A DNA stretch of 64,000 bases from Candidatus Enterococcus myersii. GTDB taxonomy: Bacteria > Bacillota > Bacilli > Lactobacillales > Enterococcaceae. Numbering within the stretch: the first letter of the stretch is position 1; the number at the start of each line of letters is the position of its first letter. The position numbers were made by a program, and so were the translations under genes. Under the pieces are notes generated by a model that was not told where the DNA came from, made no database searches, and was given only the letters and a program-made list of their open reading frames with translations. The stretch spans positions 72,325 through 136,324 of the forward strand of contig NZ_JAFLVT010000013.1 in assembly GCF_017316025.1 (NCBI RefSeq). The letters are read 5' to 3'. This document shows positions 36,650 to 46,834 of the stretch, piece after piece.

Positions 36650-37186
36650 ATGTCGATCTTTAGTAAAGCGGCAGATTTTTTCGGTCTATCAGAAGATAGC
36701 TATGAAGAATATGAAGTGGCCCCTGCGGTCAATGGTTATGAAGAAGCAGTTGTTGAAGAAATTCCGGTTGAAAAATCAAATCCTGTAACAAATCATGAAC
36801 CTGTCTATGAAACACCCAAATCAGATAAAAAAGTTGTTTCGTTACGGCAAAATATGAAGACACCCGTAACGCCTAAACGGCAACAGCCGGTAAATACAAG
36901 TAAAAATACGGCTGGAAAAATTACGATTTTAGAACCGCGTAATTACCATGAAGTAAAAAAGATTGCCCAACATATTTTAAATGGAGAAGCAGTCTTAGTT
37001 AATTTTCAATCAGTTGAAGAAGATCAAGCAAGACGAATCGTAGATTTTCTAACCGGAACAGTCTATGCTCAAGATGGCGACATTAAACGCGTGGGGGACG
37101 AAATTTTCTTATGTACGCCCTATGATGTTGAAATTGACGGTCAGGGAACTTTTCCAACTGAAACGGATTTATACGATTTAAATTGA
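36650..37186 (+). CDS. sepF: Cell division protein SepF
   Basis: A 178-residue SepF: an N-terminal amphipathic membrane helix (MSIFSKAADFFGLS), an acidic/Pro linker (about 15-90) and the ring-forming core (TILEPRNYHEVKKIAQHIL, QARRIVDFLTGTVYA). It anchors and bundles FtsZ filaments. AAGGAGGAG precedes the ATG. Confidence 0.96.
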   Translation: MSIFSKAADFFGLSEDSYEEYEVAPAVNGYEEAVVEEIPVEKSNPVTNHEPVYETPKSDKKVVSLRQNMKTPVTPKRQQPVNTSKNTAGKITILEPRNYHEVKKIAQHILNGEAVLVNFQSVEEDQARRIVDFLTGTVYAQDGDIKRVGDEIFLCTPYDVEIDGQGTFPTETDLYDLN

Positions 37187-37199
37187 GGAGGCAATTGCC

Positions 37200-37466
37200 A
37201 TTTTTAGGTTATTGAGTTTATTTAGCGATGCCGTTTATTTATATTCGGTTTTACTAATGATTTATGCTTTACTGTCTTGGTTTCCAGGCGGTTATCAATC
37301 AGCGATTGGTCGCTTTTTGCGGAAAATTTGTGAACCATATTTAAGTTTATTCGATCGTCTTAATTTAACAATTGGGCCGATTGACTTAACGATTGCTGTT
37401 GCAATTATCGTTTTAAATTTGGCCAGCCAAGGCCTAACGACTATATTAGTCAATATTATGTATTAA
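37200..37466 (+). CDS. ylmG: YggT/YlmG family membrane protein
   Basis: An 88-residue protein of the YggT family with two hydrophobic helices (about 12-30 and 65-85) and the conserved SWFPGGYQSAIGRFLRKICEPYL loop region, of which WFPGG and EPYL are clearest. It belongs to the division cluster and may act in septal or membrane organisation. The start is unusual: GGAGG (37187-37191) is eight bases from ATT 37200, while the nearest standard start, TTG 37212, is 20 bases away and would cut the N-terminus. Confidence 0.88.
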   Translation: MFRLLSLFSDAVYLYSVLLMIYALLSWFPGGYQSAIGRFLRKICEPYLSLFDRLNLTIGPIDLTIAVAIIVLNLASQGLTTILVNIMY

Positions 37467-37486
37467 GAAATGAGGGGTGGGAGTCA

Positions 37487-38269
37487 ATGAACGTAAATGT
37501 CTATCAACATTTTCGGGCTGATGAACGCCCTTTTATTGACGCTGTAACTGATTGGATTGAACAAGTGCAAATGCAATATGCACCGTATTTAACCGACTTT
37601 TTAGATCCGCGTCAAGCGTATATCGCGCAAACGTTGATTCGTCAGGAAACAGAATTGAAATTTATGTTTTATGGCGGTTATGAACAAGCTGAAAGACGGC
37701 GTTTATTAATTTATCCGGATTATTACGAACCTTCTTTAGACGAATTTGATATTGCCGTTTATCAAGTGCACTATCCTGTTAAATTTGCCAATTTAAGTCA
37801 CGGTAAATTATTAGGTACTTTAATGGGTACTGGAATTAAGCGGGAATATTTCGGTGATATTATTAGTGATGGTACAGCCTGGCAAATCTTCATTGCAAAA
37901 GAAGTTGCTAGTTTTGTTGCCTTACAACTTACTAAAGTCGGTAATGTAACAACTCGCCTAGAAGAAGTGCGTTATACAGAGATTTTAAAACCCAAAGACA
38001 GTTGGGAAGAAGAAAAAACTACGGTTTCTTCTTTACGTTTAGACACAGTAATTTCTACTGTTTTCAACATTTCCCGCCAGCGGGCCAAACAATTGGTGGA
38101 AAGCGGGAAAATCAAAGTCAACTGGACAGAAACGCTGCGACCAGATTTTATGTTAGATTTACTAGACATTATTTCAGTACGGAGCTTTGGTCGTATTCAG
38201 CTACAAGGAATTGAAGGTAAAACCAAAAAAGATAAAATACGCTTAACATTAGGTGTTTTAAGAAAATAA
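37487..38269 (+). CDS. ylmH: YlmH family RNA-binding protein (S4 domain)
   Basis: A 260-residue protein with a C-terminal S4 domain (LRLDTVISTVFNISRQRAKQ, VESGKIKVNW). YlmH of Bacillus has been linked to rescue of stalled ribosomes; the cluster position is standard. GAGGGGTGGGAG lies ahead of ATG 37487. The role here is inferred from family. Confidence 0.94.
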   Translation: MNVNVYQHFRADERPFIDAVTDWIEQVQMQYAPYLTDFLDPRQAYIAQTLIRQETELKFMFYGGYEQAERRRLLIYPDYYEPSLDEFDIAVYQVHYPVKFANLSHGKLLGTLMGTGIKREYFGDIISDGTAWQIFIAKEVASFVALQLTKVGNVTTRLEEVRYTEILKPKDSWEEEKTTVSSLRLDTVISTVFNISRQRAKQLVESGKIKVNWTETLRPDFMLDLLDIISVRSFGRIQLQGIEGKTKKDKIRLTLGVLRK

Positions 38270-38287
38270 GTAAAGGTGGTAGAAAAA

Positions 38288-39049
38288 ATGGCATTAACTC
38301 CATTAGACATTAATAATAAGACCTTCGCAGTAAAAATGCGGGGATATAATCAAGATGAAGTAGACGACTTCTTGGATTTAGTTGGTCGTGATTATGAAGA
38401 ATTACTTCAAAAGAATCGTGAAATGGAAAAAGCTTTAAAACATGCAGAAGAAAAACTGGAATATTTCAATGAATTAAAAGACGCCTTAAACCAGTCCATC
38501 ATTGTAGCCCAAGATACTGCTGATAAAGTAAAAACGAGTGCAAGCAAAGAATCTGAAGTAATTGTTACCTCAGCGCAAAATCGTGCCGATGAGTTAGTTT
38601 CAAGTGCTGAAAAACACGCCCATGAATTAACCACCGCTGCAGAACAAAAAGCCAAAGAAATTTTAAATGATGCTAGCGAAAGTGCGCGTCAACTTGCAAC
38701 AGAAACCAATGATTTGAAAACCAAAACACGCGTTTTCCACCAAAACTTAACATTAATGTTGCAATCTCAATTAGAACAAGTGAAAAGTCCAGAATGGGAT
38801 GAAATTTTGAAGCCATTTGCAAGCTACGTTCAAGATGGCCACGAAGCTTTCCAACAACTAATGGAAAAAGAACTTGACAAAGAAAATCCAGATGAAGTAA
38901 ACTCAAACAGTGATATGACTGAAAATCAAGTCGATATCGTAGAAGCTAGTGAAAAAATCATTACACCAAGTCAAGAAATTCCTGCGGTCAACACATTAGA
39001 TGATGCCAAAGAATTATTAAATAAAATTGAAGAAAAAGACCAAAAATAG
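38288..39049 (+). CDS. divIVA: Cell division initiation protein DivIVA
   Basis: A 253-residue coiled-coil protein that binds curved membrane at poles and septa. The lipid-binding start is ALTPLDINNKTFAVKMRGYN with the buried Phe and Arg; long coiled coils cover about 30-70 and 85-165, and the tail is acidic. ATG 38288 follows AAAGGTGG by eight bases; GTG 38276 is inside that site. Confidence 0.96.
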   Translation: MALTPLDINNKTFAVKMRGYNQDEVDDFLDLVGRDYEELLQKNREMEKALKHAEEKLEYFNELKDALNQSIIVAQDTADKVKTSASKESEVIVTSAQNRADELVSSAEKHAHELTTAAEQKAKEILNDASESARQLATETNDLKTKTRVFHQNLTLMLQSQLEQVKSPEWDEILKPFASYVQDGHEAFQQLMEKELDKENPDEVNSNSDMTENQVDIVEASEKIITPSQEIPAVNTLDDAKELLNKIEEKDQK

Positions 39050-39069
39050 AACAGAAAAGTTTTTAGCAT

Positions 39070-39262
39070 TTCTAAAGCGAGTCGGTGACAGTGAAAGACC
39101 GATGAACCCTACTAAAAAAAAGATCCTCTATTGGTTTTAATGTTGAATGAAGTAAACATTGACGTGTGATTCACGTTAACAATCACAAAGAAGTACAGTT
39201 TTGTACAAATTTGGGTGGTACCACGACAACGTTCGTCCCTTTTTAGGGATGAGCGTTTTTTT
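39070..39262 (+). ncRNA. T-box leader of ileS
   Basis: A tRNA-sensing leader. The invariant T-box TGGGTGGTACCACG lies at 39212-39225. The stem I region with GCGAGTCGGTGACAGTGA begins near 39077. The terminator pairs AACGTTCGTCCCT (39228-39240) with AGGGATGAGCGTT (39245-39257) and runs into T. An ATC at 39123-39125 is a candidate isoleucine specifier; I have not folded the RNA. Uncharged tRNA-Ile should stabilise the antiterminator and turn ileS on. Confidence 0.93.
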
Positions 39263-39316
39263 ATACACTTTTTCACAGTTGCTAACTGTAAAAATAAAGG
39301 ACAGGAGCGGATATTC

Positions 39317-42109
39317 ATGAAGATGAAAGAAACATTACATCTAGGTAAAACCGGTTTTCCAATGCGAGGCAATTTGCCAAACCGGGAAAAAGAATGGCAA
39401 AAAAATTGGGAAGAAGCTGACTTGTATGGGCAACGCCAAAAATTAAACGAAGGTAAACCTTCTTTTGTTTTACACGACGGTCCGCCATATGCCAATGGGA
39501 ATATTCATATTGGTCATTCATTAAATAAAATTAGTAAAGATATTATCGTCCGCTTCAAATCAATGTCTGGTTTTCGGGCGCCATATGTTCCTGGTTGGGA
39601 TACACATGGTTTACCAATCGAACAAGTTTTAACCAATAAAGGGATTAAACGTAAAGAAATGACAATGGCAGAGTACCGGGAAAAATGTCGGGAATATGCG
39701 ATGTCACAAGTTGATAAACAACGTAATGACTTCAAACGACTAGGTGTTGCTGGTGATTGGGATAACCCCTATGTTACCTTAGACCCAGCTTATGAAGCAG
39801 CCGAAATTCGCGTTTTTGGTAAAATGGCAGAAAAAGGCTATATCTATAAAGGTTTAAAACCAATTTACTGGTCACCATCAAGTGAATCTTCTTTAGCTGA
39901 AGCCGAAATTGAATATAAAGATGTGAAATCACCATCAATTTATGTTGCCTTTAAAGTAGTAGATGGCAAAGATTTGCTAGATACGGACACTTCATTTGTA
40001 ATTTGGACAACAACCCCTTGGACCTTACCAGCAAATCTTGGTATTTCTGTTAATCCAACCTATACTTACGTACAAATTGAAGCCGATGGAAAAAAATATG
40101 TCGTTGCCAAAGACCTATTAGATACCGTTAAAGATCAAATTGGTTGGGAAAATGTCAAAGTTTTACAGGAATTTCCAGGTACAGCAATGGAGTATATGAC
40201 GGCAAAACATCCATTTTACGATCGGACCTCACTTGTAATGTGTGGAGATCATGTTACGCTAGATGCCGGAACTGGTTTAGTTCACACTGCTCCAGGACAT
40301 GGTGAAGATGACTACATCGTTGGTAAAAAATACGGACTAGAAGTTTTATCACCAGTTGATAACCGTGGTATGTTTACGGATGAAGCACCTGGTTTTGAAG
40401 GGATGTTTTACGACAAAGCAAACCCAGAAGTTACCAAGTTATTAGAAGATAAAGGTGCATTATTAAAACTAGACTTCTTTACCCATAGCTATCCTCATGA
40501 CTGGCGAACAAAAAAACCAGTTATTTATCGCGCAACACCACAATGGTTTGCTTCAATTGATAAATTTAGAAGCGATATTTTAACTGAAATCGAAAAAGTG
40601 GATTGGATTATTCCTTGGGGAAAAACACGTCTTTACAACATGATTCGTGACCGTGGTGATTGGGTGATTTCCCGTCAACGAGCGTGGGGTGTACCATTGC
40701 CAATTTTTTATGCGGAAAATGGGGAAGCAATCATCACACCGGAAACAATTGAACATGTTGCTGAATTATTTGCCGCTCATGGTTCAAATATCTGGTTTGA
40801 AAAAGAAGCCAAGGAATTATTACCTGCAGGCTTTACACATCCTGGTTCACCAAACGGAGAATTTACGAAAGAAAATGATATTATGGATGTTTGGTTTGAC
40901 TCAGGTTCATCCCATGAAGCAGTCTTACGTCAACGTCCCGAATTAAGCTTTCCTGCGGATATGTATTTGGAAGGCTCTGACCAATACCGTGGCTGGTTTA
41001 ACTCAAGTATCACTACCAGTGTTGCCATCAATGGCGTGGCACCTTATAAAGCCGTCTTATCACAAGGCTTCACGTTAGATGGCGAAGGTCGGAAGATGAG
41101 TAAATCTTTAGGCAATACCATCGCTCCTGAAAAAGTTATCAATCAAATGGGCGCAGATATTTTACGCCTGTGGGTAGCAAGTGTGGATTATGAAGCTGAT
41201 GTACGGGTTTCAATGGATATTTTGAATCAAGTTTCAGAAGTTTACCGTAAAATCCGTAACACGATGCGCTTCTTGTTAGCTAATACAAATGACTTTGATC
41301 CAAAAGCTGACGCTGTGCCTTTTGAAGAATTACGCTCGGTTGATAAATATATGACAGTACGGTTAAACCAAGTTATAAAGACAATCTTAGAAGATGGCTA
41401 TGAAAAATATAATTTCTTACACATCTATCGTACCGTGATGAATTTCTTAACAGTAGACTTATCTTCTTTCTATTTAGACTTTGCTAAAGATGTCGTTTAT
41501 ATTGAAGCTGAAAATGACCATGCGCGTCGCGCGATGCAGACAGTCTTTTATCAAGCAGTCGTTGCTTTGACAAAACTTTTGACACCAATCATCCCGCACA
41601 CAGCTGAAGAGATCTGGTCTTACTTACCAGAAGAAGAAGATTACGTTCAATTAGCAGAAATGCCCGGCTATAAAGAATTTGCCAACCAAGATGAATTACT
41701 TGATCTGTGGAGTGCCTTTTTAGACTTTAGAGATAATGTATTAAAAGCTTTAGAGCAAGCCCGAAATGAAAAATTAATCGGTAAACCACTAGAAGCAAAA
41801 GTAACGATTTATCCCAATGAACAAGTTGCTGCCCTTTTAACTGCAGTCGATAGCAATTTGGCGCAATTACTAATTGTCGCAGAAGATTACTTTAAAGTTG
41901 AACAAGTTGGTAGCCTTGTTCCAGAAAATGCTATGAAATTTGAAGACGTTGCGATTTTAGTTGAAAAAGCAGATGGTCATGTCTGTGATCGTTGCCGTCA
42001 AGTTAGAAAAGAAGTCGGCAGTGATAGTGCCTTACCAACCTTATGTCACCACTGTACACAAATCGTCAAAGAAAATTACCCTAATGAAGTAGCTGAAGGA
42101 ATCGAATAA
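39317..42109 (+). CDS. ileS: Isoleucyl-tRNA synthetase
   Basis: A 930-residue class I synthetase charging tRNA-Ile. HIGH is at residues 64-67 and KMSKS at 593-597, with the editing domain between ([14 protein letters not shown]) and a C-terminal zinc site CDRCRQVRK with LCHHC. It is the bacterial IleRS1 type, not the mupirocin-resistant form, judged by the C-terminal zinc domain. ATG 39317 lies nine bases after AGGAG. Confidence 0.98.
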   Translation: MKMKETLHLGKTGFPMRGNLPNREKEWQKNWEEADLYGQRQKLNEGKPSFVLHDGPPYANGNIHIGHSLNKISKDIIVRFKSMSGFRAPYVPGWDTHGLPIEQVLTNKGIKRKEMTMAEYREKCREYAMSQVDKQRNDFKRLGVAGDWDNPYVTLDPAYEAAEIRVFGKMAEKGYIYKGLKPIYWSPSSESSLAEAEIEYKDVKSPSIYVAFKVVDGKDLLDTDTSFVIWTTTPWTLPANLGISVNPTYTYVQIEADGKKYVVAKDLLDTVKDQIGWENVKVLQEFPGTAMEYMTAKHPFYDRTSLVMCGDHVTLDAGTGLVHTAPGHGEDDYIVGKKYGLEVLSPVDNRGMFTDEAPGFEGMFYDKANPEVTKLLEDKGALLKLDFFTHSYPHDWRTKKPVIYRATPQWFASIDKFRSDILTEIEKVDWIIPWGKTRLYNMIRDRGDWVISRQRAWGVPLPIFYAENGEAIITPETIEHVAELFAAHGSNIWFEKEAKELLPAGFTHPGSPNGEFTKENDIMDVWFDSGSSHEAVLRQRPELSFPADMYLEGSDQYRGWFNSSITTSVAINGVAPYKAVLSQGFTLDGEGRKMSKSLGNTIAPEKVINQMGADILRLWVASVDYEADVRVSMDILNQVSEVYRKIRNTMRFLLANTNDFDPKADAVPFEELRSVDKYMTVRLNQVIKTILEDGYEKYNFLHIYRTVMNFLTVDLSSFYLDFAKDVVYIEAENDHARRAMQTVFYQAVVALTKLLTPIIPHTAEEIWSYLPEEEDYVQLAEMPGYKEFANQDELLDLWSAFLDFRDNVLKALEQARNEKLIGKPLEAKVTIYPNEQVAALLTAVDSNLAQLLIVAEDYFKVEQVGSLVPENAMKFEDVAILVEKADGHVCDRCRQVRKEVGSDSALPTLCHHCTQIVKENYPNEVAEGIE

Positions 42110-42145
42110 AAATTTAAAGTCGCCAATCCCGGCTTTTCATGTTAT

Positions 42146-42202
42146 AAATAAGGACCTGGAATGTCTTACATTTCAAGTCCTTATTTCGTTTCTGTTTTTT
42201 TA
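42146..42202 (+). terminator. Rho-independent terminator after ileS
   Basis: AAATAAGGAC (42146-42155) pairs with GTCCTTATTT (42177-42186), and the inner bases extend the stem to about 18 pairs with one mismatch. TTTCTGTTTTTTT follows. Confidence 0.88.
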
Positions 42203-42262
42203 AGCAAATGTTATATTTTACGAACGTTTCTAAAAAAAAACGATGAAAATTTTTGAAAGTAA

Positions 42263-42291
42263 TTGCAGTGTCGTGAAAAACAATGTAAACT
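42263..42291 (+). promoter_or_regulatory. Promoter of gltB-gltD
   Basis: TTGCAG (42263-42268) and TAAACT (42286-42291) are 17 bases apart, a good vegetative match. The gltB GTG follows 45 bases downstream. No GltC or GlnR/TnrA site was recognised with confidence. Confidence 0.7.
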
Positions 42292-42336
42292 AGTAAAAAT
42301 TAGAATTTTCAGAAAATAAAAAAAGTAGGTGCTTGC

Positions 42337-45300
42337 GTGGAAAAAATTGCAGAAAAAAACTTGATGTATGACCCCAAGTTTGAAAAAGATGCGTGTGGGA
42401 TGGGCTTTATCGCACAAAAAGATGGCAAGCCCTCTCACCAATTAGTTGAACATGCCTTAACGATGTTAGAGCGAATGAATCACCGTGGTGGGACTGGTGC
42501 TGAACCAGACACTGGTGATGGCGCAGGCATTTTAATGGCTTTACCAGATCGTTTCTTTCAAAAAAAAGCCCAAGAAGCTGGAGTAACATTGCCTAAAAAA
42601 GGCGAGTACGCAGTAGCAATGTTATTTTTACCTAAGGATAAAATACAAAAAGAACAAATGACTAATGTTTTAATACAGGACATTTTACAAGCGGGGTATG
42701 ATGTTTTGTGGGCGCGGGATGTACCCTTTAACTTTTATGAATGTGGCCCTGGCGCTCAAGCTGTTATGCCGAATTTTTTACAATTATTTATTGAAAAACC
42801 GATGGATGTGAAAAGCGGCCGCGCTTTTGAAGACCAACTATTTCGTTTGCGCCGGAAAATTGAAAAATCATACAATCCAGATGAGCTGGTCATTTGTAGT
42901 TTGTCTGCCAAAACAATTGTTTATAAAGGGATGTTACATGCTTACCAAGTAGGCCTTTTTTACCCAGATTTAAAAGATGCGTCAATGGAGACGAGCATTG
43001 CCTTGACTCATTCTCGTTTTTCTACCAACACATTTCCAAGTTGGGACCGCGCACAGCCTTTTCGTTTTTTGGCCCACAATGGGGAAATCAACACACTTCG
43101 AGGTGCGGAAAATTGGATGCATAGCCATAAAATTGAAGTCTACAACAAAGACAATTCAGATTCGGCAAAACTAGAGAACTGTTTAGAATATTTGTATCGT
43201 AACGGCCGCGATATTCCCCATGCATTAATGATGATGGTACCAGAAGCCTGGTCAAAAGAAGCCAATTTAACCAAGGAACTACAAGCCTTTAATGAATACA
43301 ATGCGAGCTTTATGGCGCCTTGGGATGGACCGGCTGCATTATGTTTTACCGATGGTGAAATTGTTGGGGCAGCTTTAGATCGAAATGGATTACGGCCTTC
43401 TCGTTACTCCATTACAAAAGATGGGTTAATTGTGGTTGCTTCAGAATCCGGGGTAGTCGATTTAGCCCCAGAAGATGTACTTGAAAAAGGTGTTTTAGGA
43501 CCGGCTAATCTGTTTTTAGTCGATACAAAACAAGGAAAAATTTATCGTAACGAAGAAATTCGTCAAAAATATGCTACGGCTAAGCCTTATGAAACATGGT
43601 TAAAAGAAAAGCGAATCAATTTAAACGAAATAAAAACACCAAAGAAAAAAAGCAACCCCTTGTCAGAAAAAGAAATCCGACAATTGTGGCAACTCAATGG
43701 GTATACTGATGAAATTTTACGTACCGTCATTGTACCAATGGCTGAAAATGGAGAAGAACCTGTTATTTCGATGGGATTTGACTCACCGCTAGCAGTTTTA
43801 AGTGAAAAACCACAATCTTTATTCACATACTTCAAACAACAATTTGCCCAAGTGACCAATCCGCCCATTGATGCTATTCGTGAAAAAATGGTAATTGGGA
43901 CAGAACTTTTCCTCGGTAGAGATAGCGATATTCGCAAAGATCAGGCTGAAAATTGTAGTAAAGTAAAAATTGACAGTCCAATTTTAAGTACAGCAGACTT
44001 TGAAAAGTTATTAACAGTCGATCAAGATCAACAAAAAACTGTGGTTCAATCTATTTTGTATCCAGTAAATGAAGATGATCCCAACAGTTTGCAGCAAGCT
44101 TTAGAACATGTCTTTAAAGAAGCGGAAACAAAAATCGATAATGGCGGAACAATTATCGTTTTAAGTGATCGCAACCGCCAAAAAGGGGAAATGGCAATCC
44201 CAATTTTATTAGCAGTTTCTGGGTTGCATAACTATTTGGTTTCTCGTGGAAAAGGATCACTGGCTTCAATTGTGGCTGATACTGCTGAGGTTTGTGAAGT
44301 ACATCACTGTGGCATGTTAGTCGGTTATGGTGCTAGTGGTGTACATCCTTATTTAGCCTATGCTTCTTTACTAGCTTATAATTTAAGTGATAAAGTGGAA
44401 AATTTTCGTAAGGCTTGTGAAAAAGGTCTCATTAAAGTGATGTCGCGGATGGGTATTTCCACTGTCGCAGGCTATCACGGGGCACAGTTATTTGAAGCAG
44501 TAGGAATTTCCAGTACAGTAGTAGAACAATATTTTACTGGTACGGCTAGCCGGATTGGCGGTTTAAATTTGGCCCAAATTGAAGCAGAATATTATGCTTG
44601 TTATCAACAAGCTTTTGGTGCTAATGCCAATGATTATTTAACTTCTGGTGGTAGTTATCAGTACAAAGCTGATGGCGAACATCACTTGTTTAATCCCAAA
44701 ACGATTTATAATTTCCAAAAAGCAGTTCGTAGTGGACGTTATGAACTCTATCAAGAATACGCCAAAGCTATGAATGAAGAAGCATTAGCAACACCTGCGA
44801 CTTTGCGTTCGATGTGGGAGTTTAAAAATGTCCGACCGTCAGTAGACTTGGCTGAAGTGGAACCAGCTGCTGATATCGTAAAGCGATTTAAAGTTGGTGC
44901 TATGTCCTATGGTTCTTTAAGTGAAGAAGCCCATAAATGTTTAGCAGAAGCTATGAACGCTATTGGTGCGAAATCTAATAGCGGTGAAGGTGGCGAACAT
45001 CGCGATCGTTTCAAACCACTGCCAGATGGACGAAACTTTAATAGTAAAATTAAACAAGTCGCCTCTGGCCGTTTTGGTGTGAACGCCGAATACTTAATGA
45101 GCGCTGAAGAATTACAGATTAAAGTGGCACAAGGGGCTAAACCCGGCGAAGGCGGACAATTGCCAGGCAATAAAGTTTTTCCTTGGGTTGCAGAAATTCG
45201 CGGTTCTACTCCAGGGGTTAGGCTCATTTCACCACCACCGCACCACGATATTTATTCCATTGAAGATTTGGCGCAATTAATTTATGACTTAAAAGCGATT

Positions 45301-46833
45301 AATCCTTACGCCAAAATCAATGTTAAGCTGGTCTCTTCGACTGGTGTGGGTACTATTGCAACCGGAGTGGTAAAGGCTGGAGCAGATGTTGTGGTAATCT
45401 CTGGCTATGATGGCGGAACCGGCGCATCTCCTAGAAACTCAGTGCGAGATGCTGGTCTGCCTTGGGAAATGGGTTTAACTGAAGCCCATCAAACATTGGC
45501 GCTAAATCAGTTGCGCCAACGGGTTATTTTAGAAACTGATGGCAAACTTATGACAGGAAAAGACATTGCCGTTGCCGCCTTATTAGGAGCAGAAGAATAC
45601 AGTTTTGCTTCTTTAGCATTAGTGGCAGTTGGCTGTGTCATGATGCGGGTATGTAGTTTAAATACCTGTCCTGTCGGTGTCGCCACCCAAAATCCTGCCC
45701 TCCGACAATTCTTTGCGGGCAAACCTGAACACGTGATAAATGCAATGATGTTCTTAGCCGAAGATTTACGGGAGATTATGGCGCAATTAGGTTTTAAAAC
45801 GATTGATGAAATGATAGGTCACACCGAAGTGATTAAACCGCGTTATGTAGCAAAAGGTAAAGCAAAATCCCTTGATTTTTCTAAAATGTTAGCTACAACT
45901 GCCGGTATTGAACGAAAAGTAAGTGATCCTTTCTTGGAAAAACGGCAATGGCCATTGCTAGATGATTATGCTAAAGCGGCAATTGAAGCCAAACAAACCG
46001 TAACAGTAAAAGAAAATATCAACAATGTGAAACGCTCTGTGGGCGCACGCATGGGAGGCTGGATTGCTGAACGTTTTGGCAATTACGCCTTAACGCCAGG
46101 TTTATTGAAATACGAGTACGAAGGAATTGCGGGTCAAAGTTTTGGTGCCTTTACAACCCAAGGGATGGAGTTAAAATTAATCGGAGAAGCTAACGACTAC
46201 GTAGCAAAAGGATTAAGTGGTGGACGCTTGATTATTGTTCCTCCCCAAAAAGCAGCATATGATACAAAAAATTCACCAATTGTTGGAAACGTTGCGTGTT
46301 TTGGCGCTAATAAAGGAGAAGCTTACTTCCGTGGTTTAGCGGGCGAACGTTTTTGTGTCCGCAATAGCGGTGCCAAAGTAGTGGTTGAAGGTGTAGGTGA
46401 TAATGGCTGTGAGTATATGACTGGTGGTATTGCAGTTATTCTAGGAAAAACTGGTCGTAACTTTGCTGCGGGTATGTCAGGTGGCTTAGCTTACATTTAC
46501 GATCCAGATAAGAGTTTTCCTGCTTGCTGCAATATGGAAATGGTAGAGCTGTATCCAATTGACGAACAAGACCATATCTTAAAAGAATTGATTGAAAATC
46601 ATTTTGAATATACTGCTTCACCAAAAGCAGCCGAAATTTTAGCAAATTGGGAAACAGCAAAAACAGATTTCATTAAAGTTTATCCAAAGGAATTTCACGC
46701 TGTCAACGATGCCTTAAAAGAATTTCAAGCACAAGGACTGGCAGGCGATAAATTGCTACATGCCGCTTTTGAAAAAGTAATCGGCACAAAAAAAGAAGTA
46801 ACAATTTCAGTTGCAGGAAAGGAGCGTGGCTAA
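42337..46833 (+). CDS. gltB: Glutamate synthase (NADPH) large subunit
   Basis: A 1498-residue GltB. Class II amidotransferase domain at the N-terminus: the likely mature nucleophile is Cys20 in EKDACGMGF, implying removal of a 19-residue propeptide. The central and FMN-binding synthase domains include SGEGGEHRDRF and KPGEGGQLPGNK, the iron-sulfur cysteines appear as CSLNTCPVGVATQ, and a beta-helix GXGXG domain ends the protein. It makes glutamate from glutamine and 2-oxoglutarate with GltD. The start is GTG after TAGGTG. Glutamate synthase is not universal in lactic acid bacteria. Confidence 0.97.
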   Translation: MEKIAEKNLMYDPKFEKDACGMGFIAQKDGKPSHQLVEHALTMLERMNHRGGTGAEPDTGDGAGILMALPDRFFQKKAQEAGVTLPKKGEYAVAMLFLPKDKIQKEQMTNVLIQDILQAGYDVLWARDVPFNFYECGPGAQAVMPNFLQLFIEKPMDVKSGRAFEDQLFRLRRKIEKSYNPDELVICSLSAKTIVYKGMLHAYQVGLFYPDLKDASMETSIALTHSRFSTNTFPSWDRAQPFRFLAHNGEINTLRGAENWMHSHKIEVYNKDNSDSAKLENCLEYLYRNGRDIPHALMMMVPEAWSKEANLTKELQAFNEYNASFMAPWDGPAALCFTDGEIVGAALDRNGLRPSRYSITKDGLIVVASESGVVDLAPEDVLEKGVLGPANLFLVDTKQGKIYRNEEIRQKYATAKPYETWLKEKRINLNEIKTPKKKSNPLSEKEIRQLWQLNGYTDEILRTVIVPMAENGEEPVISMGFDSPLAVLSEKPQSLFTYFKQQFAQVTNPPIDAIREKMVIGTELFLGRDSDIRKDQAENCSKVKIDSPILSTADFEKLLTVDQDQQKTVVQSILYPVNEDDPNSLQQALEHVFKEAETKIDNGGTIIVLSDRNRQKGEMAIPILLAVSGLHNYLVSRGKGSLASIVADTAEVCEVHHCGMLVGYGASGVHPYLAYASLLAYNLSDKVENFRKACEKGLIKVMSRMGISTVAGYHGAQLFEAVGISSTVVEQYFTGTASRIGGLNLAQIEAEYYACYQQAFGANANDYLTSGGSYQYKADGEHHLFNPKTIYNFQKAVRSGRYELYQEYAKAMNEEALATPATLRSMWEFKNVRPSVDLAEVEPAADIVKRFKVGAMSYGSLSEEAHKCLAEAMNAIGAKSNSGEGGEHRDRFKPLPDGRNFNSKIKQVASGRFGVNAEYLMSAEELQIKVAQGAKPGEGGQLPGNKVFPWVAEIRGSTPGVRLISPPPHHDIYSIEDLAQLIYDLKAINPYAKINVKLVSSTGVGTIATGVVKAGADVVVISGYDGGTGASPRNSVRDAGLPWEMGLTEAHQTLALNQLRQRVILETDGKLMTGKDIAVAALLGAEEYSFASLALVAVGCVMMRVCSLNTCPVGVATQNPALRQFFAGKPEHVINAMMFLAEDLREIMAQLGFKTIDEMIGHTEVIKPRYVAKGKAKSLDFSKMLATTAGIERKVSDPFLEKRQWPLLDDYAKAAIEAKQTVTVKENINNVKRSVGARMGGWIAERFGNYALTPGLLKYEYEGIAGQSFGAFTTQGMELKLIGEANDYVAKGLSGGRLIIVPPQKAAYDTKNSPIVGNVACFGANKGEAYFRGLAGERFCVRNSGAKVVVEGVGDNGCEYMTGGIAVILGKTGRNFAAGMSGGLAYIYDPDKSFPACCNMEMVELYPIDEQDHILKELIENHFEYTASPKAAEILANWETAKTDFIKVYPKEFHAVNDALKEFQAQGLAGDKLLHAAFEKVIGTKKEVTISVAGKERG

Positions 46834-46834
46834 T

